From the NCBI GenBank assembly GCA_050010255.1, contig JBEKLJ010000068.1, forward strand, positions 1 through 15,228: 15,228 bases of DNA, read 5' to 3'. Made by a program: the position numbers and the translations under genes. Of this stretch, positions 6,643 through 13,433 are shown one piece after another. Within the stretch, counting starts at the first letter, position 1, and each line of letters begins with the position of its first letter. A model generated the notes under the pieces. That model was not told where the DNA came from. It made no database searches and worked only from the letters and a program-made list of their open reading frames with translations. Source of the DNA: JBEKLJ01 sp050010255 (GTDB lineage: Bacteria; Acidobacteriota; Terriglobia; Bryobacterales; Bryobacteraceae).

Positions 6643-7541
6643 GCAGACGCCTCATCGCCGTCCTCCTCCTGCTGGTGCTGCTTCTCACCGGCTGGGGGTA
6701 TCGCAAGATAATCCTTTGGACCGCCCTTACCGCGCTTGGACGGAACCCGCATTGCTCGATGGCATCTGTCTTCGCTTCACCCAGGAACTTCGTGGCGATC
6801 GACAGCGGGGTGGAACGGACTCGCGCGAGGTGCAAGATCTTGAAACGCGAGGCTGGGTTCTGGCTCTGGGACACCCCAATGGGCCACTTCTGGGCTCCAG
6901 CGCCGTCCACCTTCGTGCCGTTCGACGTCTTCGAGCAGGAGACCGATATCTACGGCTCCGGACGGGATGGGGTGCAGCGGGCGGACATCGTCATCGATTG
7001 CGGGGCCAACATCGGCCTCTTCACGGCCAAAGCCCTGAAGCTCGGCGCCGGGCGCGTGATTGCGGTCGAACCCGGGCCTGAGAATGTGGAGTGCCTGCAA
7101 CGCAACCTCGCCGCGGAAATCCGGGCTGGACGTGTCCTGATCGTTCCAAAGGGTGTATGGAGCCGTGAAGGCTTCCTCAGATTCATCTCCGAGCCCGACA
7201 ATTCCGCAGGGGACCATTTCGCGGACTCGGACGTGACTCCCGGGGTGGGTCAGCAACTGCCCATCACGACCATCGACCGGATTGTTGCCGATCTCAAGCT
7301 CCCGCACGTAGATTTCATCAAAATGGACATCGAGGGGTCCGAGGTCCCGGCCATCGCCGGAGCTACGGAGACTCTGAGAGGGTCCCGGCCGCGGCTGGCG
7401 ATCTGTTCGTATCACAAGCTCGATGATCCTGTGACCATTCCAGCCGCCGTACGGAAGATCAACCCGGCTTACATAATGCGCTGCGGCGGTTGCCAGCGAA
7501 GGGGTTTCAGCCTGGAGCCCCTCGTGCTCCTATTCAAGTAG
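6639..7541 (+). CDS. FkbM-family SAM-dependent methyltransferase with N-terminal membrane anchor
   Basis: This 300-residue protein probably O-methylates a sugar of the glycan. Residues 4-19 (RLIAVLLLLVLLLTGW) form one hydrophobic segment, so the enzyme is likely tethered to the membrane or carries an uncleaved signal. The catalytic domain contains VIDCGANIGLF (118-128, SAM-binding glycine motif), VIAVEPGPENVECLQRNL (140-157), LPITTIDRIV and VDFIKMDIEGSEVPAIAGA (224-242), all hallmarks of FkbM methyltransferases. I chose ATG 6639 because it overlaps the stop of the small ORF at 6532 and places the anchor at the N-terminus; ATG 6609 and ATG 6558 are in-frame alternatives. The gene lies between two direct copies of the 3' end of the preceding glycosyltransferase, which suggests it arrived by recombination. 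Confidence 0.85.
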   Translation: MSRRLIAVLLLLVLLLTGWGYRKIILWTALTALGRNPHCSMASVFASPRNFVAIDSGVERTRARCKILKREAGFWLWDTPMGHFWAPAPSTFVPFDVFEQETDIYGSGRDGVQRADIVIDCGANIGLFTAKALKLGAGRVIAVEPGPENVECLQRNLAAEIRAGRVLIVPKGVWSREGFLRFISEPDNSAGDHFADSDVTPGVGQQLPITTIDRIVADLKLPHVDFIKMDIEGSEVPAIAGATETLRGSRPRLAICSYHKLDDPVTIPAAVRKINPAYIMRCGGCQRRGFSLEPLVLLFK

Positions 7542-7672
7542 GCCGGGCACCGCCTGTGATCACGGCCCACCATGGAATGTGGCAACCACACGTGCTGCGC
7601 GGGGCCTCGGCTGGCCCGTGCAGCAGAACTCCGCGGCCGCGGGGCCCGCGCGCGCCCGGTCCCAGATGAGCA
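7542..7672. other. intergenic stretch with GC-rich palindrome
   Basis: No gene is recognised between the FkbM stop and the duplicated glycosyltransferase end. It contains a perfect 12-bp palindrome ccgcggccgcgg at 7631-7642 followed by the alternating run cccgcgcgcgccc at about 7645-7657. This could fold or mark an old recombination junction, but no T-run follows, so it is not a convincing terminator. Confidence 0.6.
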
Positions 7673-7845
7673 TCGAGGCGGGCATCCGGGACGGCCGGTT
7701 CTCGCGCGACAGGATTCGCCGCGTCTTGCTCGATCGCTTCGCCTCCAACCACTGGTATCCCAAAGTCCCCGAGGCGCTCAACAACCTCCTGGCCGGCAAG
7801 CCCATGCCCGCCTTCGTCCCCACGCCGTCTTCCGTCCAGTTGCAG
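7673..7845 (+). repeat. degenerate downstream copy of the 173-bp direct repeat
   Basis: This copy corresponds to 6358-6530 without gaps, about 93% identical. Its flanks on both sides are unrelated to those of the native copy. The frame is preserved, so recombination between the copies would give an uninterrupted glycosyltransferase with a different C-terminus and delete 1315 bp including the FkbM gene. Confidence 0.95.
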
Positions 7846-7904
7846 TCTGAATGCACGAAACCTGCCCTAACTGCCGTCGATTCGACTCACCGCTTCCGCG
7901 GCCT

Positions 7905-7913
7905 AGGGGAGGA
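7905..7913 (+). promoter_or_regulatory. ribosome-binding site of the GT-C gene
   Basis: AGGGGAGGA lies six bases before ATG 7920 and is the clearest Shine-Dalgarno sequence in the window. It fixes the start of the GT-C gene at 7920 rather than the upstream in-frame ATG at 7851. The stop of the fragment ORF (7915-7917) falls between it and the start. Confidence 0.8.
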
Positions 7914-7919
7914 TTGAAG

Positions 7920-9479
7920 ATGCGACAATCCGGTGCGCCCAAATTCTCGAAGCTGGCCGCGCTGCTCCTATGCCTCCTTGGTGCCTACGTCATGGTCTGG
8001 CTCTGGTTTGGCCGTTATCACTTCCTGGACGACGCATTCATCAGCCTGCGATACGCGGACATGTTGCTCCGTCACGGCTACTTTACCTATGACGGTCTCA
8101 CCAGGACGGGCGGCGCCTCCAGCCCCCTGTACATCTTCGTGCTGGCTGCAGTTCAGGCGCTGGCGCCGAGCAGTCTGGTGCCCAAGCTGGTCTCCATCTT
8201 CTGCTACGTGTTGCTCCTGGCCGGAACTCTTTGGCTTTCGCTGCGCGCTCGCCTCAGATTCAGGCACTGGGTTTTATGGGTCGGCCTGCTACTCAGCTTG
8301 TGCGGTCCGATGGGCGTAAGGTGGTTGACCGATGGCATGGAGACGAGTCTCGTGGCCATCGCCGCCGTTGGCCTTCCGGTCCTCATCACCCGCGCTGCGG
8401 CGCGGAATCCCGTTTCCACACGCACGGCGCTGATTCTGACGGGCGTTGGAGCGGCGAGCATCTTCCTGCGAGTGGAGTTCGCTTATCTGCTTTCGTTCTC
8501 CGCCGTGGCTCTCTTTGCACAGGTGGCCTTCAAACCAGGCTGGGCCAGCCTATCCTGCGCCCAGTCCCGCTTGTTGCTGGGCCATGTCGGTGCACTGTTG
8601 CTGGGCTTCCTCTCCCTCTATGCAGTGTGGGGCGGCCTGCTGCCCGATACGGCGGTTGCGAAATCGGCCGGTCCAGTGCCGCTGGATCTGGAAGGGCTCA
8701 TGGGCTTTATCAAGGTTGTGGGGGCGTCCGGTAGCCTCGGTGCCGGTGTTTTCATTCTCTGGGCGATCTCGGCGATTCTTGCGCTCCGCTCTTCGGCTGA
8801 GCCGCGAATCCGAGTTAGTACGGCCCTCATCAACACCGCCCTGCCTCTAATGTGCCTGTTGATCCTGGCGCGCGGACAGACCCTGCAAGGTGTTCGGCAC
8901 CTGCTCTGGTGCCCCCTATTCCTGTTGAGTTGGAACATCTGCACTCTTCAACTTCACGACCTGAAAGGTTCGGGAAACCTCCGGCCTGCCGCCGCGCGGT
9001 GGAGCAGAGTCTTCGTTCTGCTCATCCTGGCCCTGTACTGCGTCGAGTCAGTCCCGGCATATAGGATCTTGCGGGGGGTCGGCAACTGTTACCGCGCGAT
9101 GAGAATGGCCAGGCTGGAACGCCTGCAAGCTCAGACGGGTGTGGCCTATGATATTGGCTTTATTGGATATTTCACGGGTAGTCGCATCTGCGACCTCAGC
9201 GGACTCGTGAACGGCCGAAGCGTTGCTTTATTCTCGTCTTCGGAGCGACTACGTTGGTGTGCCGAACAGCGGCCTGGCTATGCTTTTCTAAACTCGCTGC
9301 AAGCCGCCGATCTCACTAGCAGTCTTAGACTCGAGGACTGGCGCGTATGCTCCAAGTATCCGTCGCCGAAGGTGCGCAGTGAAGACGCGCACTATCTGCT
9401 AGTCGCGCCCGCCATCGCCCGGTCAGTCTGTGCAGATGAGGCGCCCGTCGTGTCGGCTTGGCTGAAAGGGAGCCTTTAA
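7920..9479 (+). CDS. GT-C fold membrane glycosyltransferase (lipid-linked sugar donor)
   Basis: This 519-residue polytopic membrane protein has about ten hydrophobic segments. After the first helix (about 11-31) comes FLDDAFISLRYADMLL, with the acidic pair at residues 37-38 in the first outer loop, then TRTGGASSPLY (61-71). This DDAFI...GxxSPLY pattern is typical of AftB/GT39/GT87-like enzymes that use polyprenyl-phosphate sugars on the outer face of the membrane. The C-terminal soluble part contains VAYDIGFIGYFTGSR followed by DLSGLVNGR (about 408-433), a motif seen at the end of such proteins. Its likely role is adding a side-branch sugar to exported units. The strong ribosome-binding site and an upstream flank made of duplicated sequence suggest it was inserted here. 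Its base composition, particularly near the 3' end, looks lower in GC than the next three genes. The sugar is unknown. Confidence 0.8.
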   Translation: MRQSGAPKFSKLAALLLCLLGAYVMVWLWFGRYHFLDDAFISLRYADMLLRHGYFTYDGLTRTGGASSPLYIFVLAAVQALAPSSLVPKLVSIFCYVLLLAGTLWLSLRARLRFRHWVLWVGLLLSLCGPMGVRWLTDGMETSLVAIAAVGLPVLITRAAARNPVSTRTALILTGVGAASIFLRVEFAYLLSFSAVALFAQVAFKPGWASLSCAQSRLLLGHVGALLLGFLSLYAVWGGLLPDTAVAKSAGPVPLDLEGLMGFIKVVGASGSLGAGVFILWAISAILALRSSAEPRIRVSTALINTALPLMCLLILARGQTLQGVRHLLWCPLFLLSWNICTLQLHDLKGSGNLRPAAARWSRVFVLLILALYCVESVPAYRILRGVGNCYRAMRMARLERLQAQTGVAYDIGFIGYFTGSRICDLSGLVNGRSVALFSSSERLRWCAEQRPGYAFLNSLQAADLTSSLRLEDWRVCSKYPSPKVRSEDAHYLLVAPAIARSVCADEAPVVSAWLKGSL

Positions 9480-9551
9480 AGCCAGCAACGACGGCTCTGT
9501 GCTGGCGGAAGACGGGGACCCAATTCCGAACCACCTGAATTGAGCTGGAAG

Positions 9552-10718
9552 ATGGCTGAGACTTCCACCCAACCCACTTGGCATTTCCTCGACACCCGAA
9601 TGGTCTGGCTGCGCGAGTTCGCGGCGGCGGTCCTCCGCCGGCACGAAGGGTTCGCCTGGATGCCAGAGTTGCACCTGGCCGGCAGCCTCCAGTCTTGGGA
9701 GCGCGAGGACTTCCTGCTGGACCCGCCGCTTCGCGTCGTCCGCTTCCCGCTCCAGCGCGGCTTCCACCTCTTCCCGTTCTCCGTTTTCGAGCGCCGGCGC
9801 GTCCTCGGCCGCCTCCTCCGGCGCTCCGCCGACCCCCGCCGCTCCGTCCTCGTGTGCTCACTACCGCAGTTCGCTGAAGTCGTCGAGGCCTGGCCTGGCC
9901 CGTCCGTGTACTACGTTACCGACCTCTTCACGCATTACAAGGGATGGAACGCCGCCAGGGTTGCGCGCTGGGAACGGCGTCTCTGTCGCGCTGCCACCCT
10001 GGTATGCCCGAACTCGGAGCGGATCGCGGAGCGCTTCCTCCAGCACTCCGGTTGCCCCGCCGAGAAGATCGCCATCGTGCCGAACGCCGTCCGCGCTGAA
10101 AACCTGCTGTCCACCCCGCTCACCGAACCCGCGGCCCCGCCGCCCGACATGCAGCCAATCCCTCGGCCCATCGCGGGTGTGATCGGTAACCTCGGCGCGA
10201 ACACAAACTGGACGCTGCTCGAAGCCGTGATCGAGGGCACGCCGTGGCTCACCTGGGTCTTTGTCGGACCCGCGGGCGACCGCATTGCCGATGCCAGAAA
10301 TGCCGCGGCCCGCGAGGCCGTCATGAGCTCGCCGCGCGCGCGTTTCCTCGGGGAGAAGCCCTACGGCGTTCTCAAAGATTACGCCCGCGCCTTCGATGTG
10401 GCGGTCGTTCCTTACAGCCGGCGTGAGCCGACCTGTTCGGGTAGCTCCACCCGCTTCTACGAGCATCTCGCCGCCTGCCGGCCCGTGCTCGCCACGCGCG
10501 GCCTCGACGAGTTGCTCGAGAAGCCGCCGCTTGTCGCGCTCGCCGACACGTCGGACGAAGTGACCGGCGCGCTCGAGCGCCTGCGCGCCAACGGCTTCCG
10601 CGACGGCTTCGAGGAGCTGCGTTGGCGCGAAAGCCAGCACTCAACCTGGGACGCGCGTGCCGCCGCGATGCAGTCTGCGCTCGAAGCGCGATTGAATGGC
10701 CACCGCTCCACACATTGA
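9552..10718 (+). CDS. glycosyltransferase, GT-B fold (TuaH-like)
   Basis: This 388-residue glycosyltransferase opens MAETSTQPTWHFLDTRMVWL, has YYVTDLFTHYKGW at about 120-132 and LVCPNSERIAERF (150-162), and passes IVPNAV (175-180) into the donor-binding half. There GVIGNLGANTNWTLLEAV (209-226), WVFVGPAGD, FDVAVVPYSRREP (281-293) and STRFYEHLAACRPVLAT (299-315) follow the order of GT4/GT1-like enzymes such as TuaH-type teichuronic acid glycosyltransferases. E304 in FYEHLA takes the place of the second Glu of EX7E. I chose ATG 9552, preceded by the weak purine-rich ctggaag; TTG 9540 in frame is possible. It overlaps the next gene by 23 bases. A 5' stub resembling this gene occurs at 6532. Donor sugar unknown. 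Confidence 0.85.
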   Translation: MAETSTQPTWHFLDTRMVWLREFAAAVLRRHEGFAWMPELHLAGSLQSWEREDFLLDPPLRVVRFPLQRGFHLFPFSVFERRRVLGRLLRRSADPRRSVLVCSLPQFAEVVEAWPGPSVYYVTDLFTHYKGWNAARVARWERRLCRAATLVCPNSERIAERFLQHSGCPAEKIAIVPNAVRAENLLSTPLTEPAAPPPDMQPIPRPIAGVIGNLGANTNWTLLEAVIEGTPWLTWVFVGPAGDRIADARNAAAREAVMSSPRARFLGEKPYGVLKDYARAFDVAVVPYSRREPTCSGSSTRFYEHLAACRPVLATRGLDELLEKPPLVALADTSDEVTGALERLRANGFRDGFEELRWRESQHSTWDARAAAMQSALEARLNGHRSTH

Positions 10719-11928
10719 GACCAGCCGGCTGACTGGCGCGGCTCCACGCCGCCGACTGCGCATCGCTTTCGTCCATTACCGCGACGCGGCGGAAGTGGGT
10801 GGCTCTTTGCGAGTCGAAGAGGCCATCGTTGGTGCCCTCGACCGCCATCTCTTCGAGCCGCACCTGGTCTTCGCTTACGGCGGCCCGGGGCCCGTGGCAG
10901 CCTCAACCGGAGCCGAGTGTCACTGGTTGCGCGCCGCCGGCCACGGCGACCCGGCCGCCTGGCTGCGCGCTCGTGCGCTGGTGCGCCGCCTGAAGCCGGA
11001 CCTGATCCACTACATAGAGCCGGTCGTCTGGATCCGCGCCGCTCTGCTGGGCTGCGGCATCCCTAGCTTGATCCACGTCCACGGAGTCATCGAGGAGAGC
11101 AGCGTCCGCCTCGGGACGCGCCTCCTCTGGCGCGCGCTCGCGCACCTTTGTACGGGGCACGTGTGTATCACGGAGCAGCTTCGGGATATCGTTCTGCGCC
11201 TCCGCTGGGCCGCGCCGGCGCGGACCTGGGTGGTCTACAACGCGATCGACGTCCGCCGGTTTTCCGCGCTGCCGCCGCGGGCACACGCCCGCGCCACCCT
11301 AGGGCTCCCGCCGGACGCTTTCGTCCTCGGCATGGTGTGCCGGCTGGTGTCCTGGAAGGGTTGCCTGGACGGCATCGAGCTGCTGGCGCGCCTGCCCCAG
11401 CGCTTTCACCTGCTGATCTGTGGTGACGGTCCTCAACGGCCTTCCCTTGAACAGGCGGCCGGCCGGGCGGGTGTGGCCGATCGCGTTCGGTTCCCCGGCG
11501 CGCTCCCGGACCCTCGCGCCGCCTACGCGGCCATGGATGCCTATCTGTTTCTGAGCCGTATAGAGCCTTTCGGTCTCGTGCTGGCCGAGGCCATGGCCGC
11601 CGGCGTCCCCGTCATCGGAGTCGCCGGGGAAGGCGGCTACCGCGAGCCGCAACGCCCGCTGCTCACGCCCGAGAACTCGTCCCTCATCGAGGGTCCCGCG
11701 CGCAGGGAGCCGAACGCGCCCCTGCCGCCGGAAACTGCTGCGGCGCTCGCCGCGCTTATCGAGCGTGCGGCCAGCGATCCCGGGGCGATGCGCCAGCGAG
11801 CTGAGGCAGGGCGGCTTTGGGTGACGCGGCACTTTGACGCCCCACGCCAGGCGGAGGAGATCTCCCGCCTCTACCTCGCGCTGCTCGGCTTCGAGGCGCC
11901 CGTAGAACAGGTCTGCGCTGCCCCATGA
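10696..11928 (+). CDS. GT4 family glycosyltransferase
   Basis: This 410-residue retaining glycosyltransferase begins with about twenty unstructured residues, then RLRIAFVHYRDAAEVGGSL (20-38), the glycine-rich acceptor loop of the family. LIHVHGVIEESSV (125-137) and VVYNAIDVRRF (179-189) close the N-domain. The C-domain has GMVCRLVSWKG with R216 and K221 placed to bind the donor diphosphate, LLICGDGPQRPSLEQAA and the EX7E pair E290 and E298 in IEPFGLVLAEAMAAGVPVIG. All expected motifs are present. The start at 10696 overlaps the previous glycosyltransferase by 23 bases and the stop overlaps the next start by four (ATGA, 11925-11928), so the three glycosyltransferases from 9552 to 13124 form a tightly coupled block. 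The acceptor and linkage are not deducible. Confidence 0.92.
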   Translation: MATAPHIETSRLTGAAPRRRLRIAFVHYRDAAEVGGSLRVEEAIVGALDRHLFEPHLVFAYGGPGPVAASTGAECHWLRAAGHGDPAAWLRARALVRRLKPDLIHYIEPVVWIRAALLGCGIPSLIHVHGVIEESSVRLGTRLLWRALAHLCTGHVCITEQLRDIVLRLRWAAPARTWVVYNAIDVRRFSALPPRAHARATLGLPPDAFVLGMVCRLVSWKGCLDGIELLARLPQRFHLLICGDGPQRPSLEQAAGRAGVADRVRFPGALPDPRAAYAAMDAYLFLSRIEPFGLVLAEAMAAGVPVIGVAGEGGYREPQRPLLTPENSSLIEGPARREPNAPLPPETAAALAALIERAASDPGAMRQRAEAGRLWVTRHFDAPRQAEEISRLYLALLGFEAPVEQVCAAP

Positions 11929-13124
11929 CCACCACGCCGGATGCCAGGCGCCGCTTTGCCGTGCTCCAAATGGGCGCCCGAATGAACTATGCCGTCCCGG
12001 CGCTCCTGTCACGCGCGGGCATGCTCGATGCCCTGTACACCGACATCCACGCCGGCGACTGGCCGGTGCGCCTGCTCTCGCGCCTTGCGCCCGCCGGCCG
12101 GCTGCCCCGGACCTTGCGGCGGCTTCTGGGGCGCAGAGTGCCGGCGGAGGTCCCGCCGGAGCGAGTCTTTTCGGTTCCGTTGAGAGCGCTTCTTCGTTAC
12201 TACACCGCTGGCTACCGCGACCCCGGGGCGGACCGGCGGCTGCTTCACTCCGGTTTTGGGACCGCCAACGCCCTCTATGCGCTGAGCCACGGCCACCTTG
12301 AAGTCATCCAGGCGGCCAAGCAGTCTGGGCTATTCGTTGCCTTCGAGCAGGTGATCGACGCGGACCATCTGGACATCCTGCGCGAGGAACGCGAACGGTT
12401 CCCCGGGATCGAACCCCAGGCCACGGCATCCGAAGAAGCCGAATACCTCCGCGCCCACCGCCTGATCTGGCACACCGCGGACATCACACTCGCGCCCTCC
12501 GACTCGGTCACACGCGGCATCGTCCACCTTGGCGGGCCTCCCGAAAGAATCCGCTTCGTTCCCTACGGGATCCCGGAGGCTCTCCTCGAATCGAGCCCTG
12601 CACCCGTCCCGGGCAGGGTGCTGTTCGTAGGCCAGGTCGGCTTGCGCAAGGGTCTTCCGTACCTCGCTGAGGCGGCGCGCATCCTCCAATCACGCCGGGT
12701 CCGCTGTGAGGTCCGCGTCGTCGGCCCCATTCCGGCCGCCATCCTGCCTCGGCCTGAATTTGCCGGTCCCTCCTATGTTGGGTCCGTCCCCAGAGCCGAG
12801 ATTCATCGTGAATTCGCCGCCGCCGACCTGTTCGTGTTGCCCACCCTGGTAGAAGGCTCTGCCACCGCTCACCTGGAGGCGCTGGCCTACGGCATCCCTG
12901 TGATCACCACTCCCAATTGCGGCGCCGTCTCCCGCGACGGCCTGGAAGGCCTGATCGTGCCCATCCGCGACGCCTCTGCCCTCGCCGGTGCCATCGAACG
13001 GCTGCTCGCCGACCGGGCGCTGCGCGAGCGAATGTCACGCCAGGCGCGTGAACGCGCCCGCCAATTCACCTGGGAACGGTATCAGGAGCGGCTTCTGGCG
13101 GTTCTCTCTGGCCCCGATCGCTGA
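11925..13124 (+). CDS. GT4 family glycosyltransferase
   Basis: This 399-residue glycosyltransferase has an N-domain starting FAVLQMGARMNYAVPALLSR and running through LLHSGFGTANALYAL (106-120), FVAFEQVIDADHLDIL and ITLAPSDSVTRGIV (187-200). The C-domain contains RVLFVGQVGLRKGLPYLAEA (231-250) with R241-K242 at the donor-phosphate site, then ADLFVLPTLVEGSATAHLEA with the EX7E pair E310 and E318. Its distinctive N-domain (adults of about 85 residues before the GFGTANA element) resembles GT4 members in exopolysaccharide clusters. The ATG overlaps the upstream stop by four bases. The last 71 coding bases plus the following 14 recur at 14417-14501. It is the last plus-strand gene before the minus-strand methyltransferase. 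Confidence 0.9.
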   Translation: MTTTPDARRRFAVLQMGARMNYAVPALLSRAGMLDALYTDIHAGDWPVRLLSRLAPAGRLPRTLRRLLGRRVPAEVPPERVFSVPLRALLRYYTAGYRDPGADRRLLHSGFGTANALYALSHGHLEVIQAAKQSGLFVAFEQVIDADHLDILREERERFPGIEPQATASEEAEYLRAHRLIWHTADITLAPSDSVTRGIVHLGGPPERIRFVPYGIPEALLESSPAPVPGRVLFVGQVGLRKGLPYLAEAARILQSRRVRCEVRVVGPIPAAILPRPEFAGPSYVGSVPRAEIHREFAAADLFVLPTLVEGSATAHLEALAYGIPVITTPNCGAVSRDGLEGLIVPIRDASALAGAIERLLADRALRERMSRQARERARQFTWERYQERLLAVLSGPDR

Positions 13125-13138
13125 TAGACGAGTCCTAA
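13054..13138 (+). repeat. 85-bp direct repeat, native copy at the 3' end of glycosyltransferase 11925
   Basis: This segment covers the last 71 coding bases (ARQFTWERYQERLLAVLSGPDR and stop) and 14 bases beyond. It matches 14417-14501 at a constant offset of 1363 with two differences (13064 A to G, 13087 A to G), so 83 of 85 are identical. The minus-strand methyltransferase lies between the copies. Confidence 0.96.
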
Positions 13139-13285
13139 TATTGATGCCCAATATTGCACCTTCGTCGGTACGGCCACAGGCGGAATGGGGATTCAGCGCC
13201 AGCAGGGAACTGGGATACGGGTGACGAATCTCCATAACTCATTCACGCGCTGTCGCTAGTCAGCGTTCCGGCCCTCACTGGGGTG

Positions 13286-13417
13286 ATGCTGCTCAGTAGC
13301 GAGTACCGTGACTATACACGCGCCAACTACGGATTCAAGATCGCTGCCCCGTCGCCAACACCTTCTCAGTGGCGTAGTGCGACCGCTCGGTACGCGCATT
13401 CGACGCCTGTACCGTAG
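13286..13417 (+). other. 43-codon open frame of unknown status
   Basis: From ATG 13286 the frame reads MLLSSEYRDYTRANYGFKIA and continues for 23 residues to TAG 13415-13417. It is also open upstream to a TAA about 50 bases earlier, with hydrophobic residues (LSLVSVPALTGVMLL). It looks more protein-like than random, possibly a fragment of a membrane protein, but I recognise no family and there is no well-spaced ribosome-binding site. Confidence 0.2.
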
Positions 13418-13419
13418 CT
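13409..13419 (+). repeat. 11-bp direct repeat flanking the minus-strand methyltransferase, left copy
   Basis: The bases gtaccgtagct occur here and at 14190-14200. They lie 14 bp beyond the 3' end and 21 bp beyond the 5' end of the minus-strand gene. The position is suggestive of an insertion footprint, but an 11-mer can recur by chance in 15 kb. Confidence 0.5.
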
Positions 13420-13433
13420 CTGATGACGGGCCC

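Larger units (their letters stand above)
7666..7917 (+). pseudogene. glycosyltransferase C-terminal fragment (duplicated 3' end of gene 5352)
   Basis: The open frame from ATG 7666 encodes 83 residues. About 57 of these (GIRDGRFSRDRIRRVLLDRF through PAFVPTPSSVQLQ) match the C-terminus of the glycosyltransferase at 5352. Most base differences change the amino acid (for example Phe to Leu, Ala to Lys, Arg to Pro, Asp to Asn and Thr to Ala), as expected for a copy free of selection, although no stop has arisen. After the matching part the frame continues with about twenty unrelated residues to TGA 7915-7917, inside the ribosome-binding region of the next gene. It lacks both glycosyltransferase domains and cannot be an enzyme. 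The frame is also open upstream to 7579 without similarity. Confidence 0.75.
13125..13433. other. 309-bp gap between convergent genes, no clear gene
   Basis: After the end of the 85-bp repeat at 13138 I see no RNA gene or convincing terminator, although two genes converge here. A weak AT-only inverted repeat (AATATT at 13137-13142 and 13150-13155) lacks a T-run. One short open frame at 13286-13417 is listed separately. Low protein density in a cluster otherwise packed with overlaps suggests inserted or decayed DNA. Confidence 0.6.

Noticed and set aside
7631..7657. GC-rich palindrome as intrinsic terminator or origin element
   Set aside because: There is no T-run, no repeat array and no replication gene nearby; in such GC-rich DNA a 12-bp palindrome is not by itself significant.
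9861..10640. Minus-strand open frame of 259 codons opposite the 9552 glycosyltransferase
   Set aside because: It is an antisense shadow in very GC-rich DNA without motifs.
13137..13155. AATATT inverted repeat as terminator between convergent genes
   Set aside because: The stem is six A-T pairs without GC pairs or a following T-run, too weak for an intrinsic terminator.
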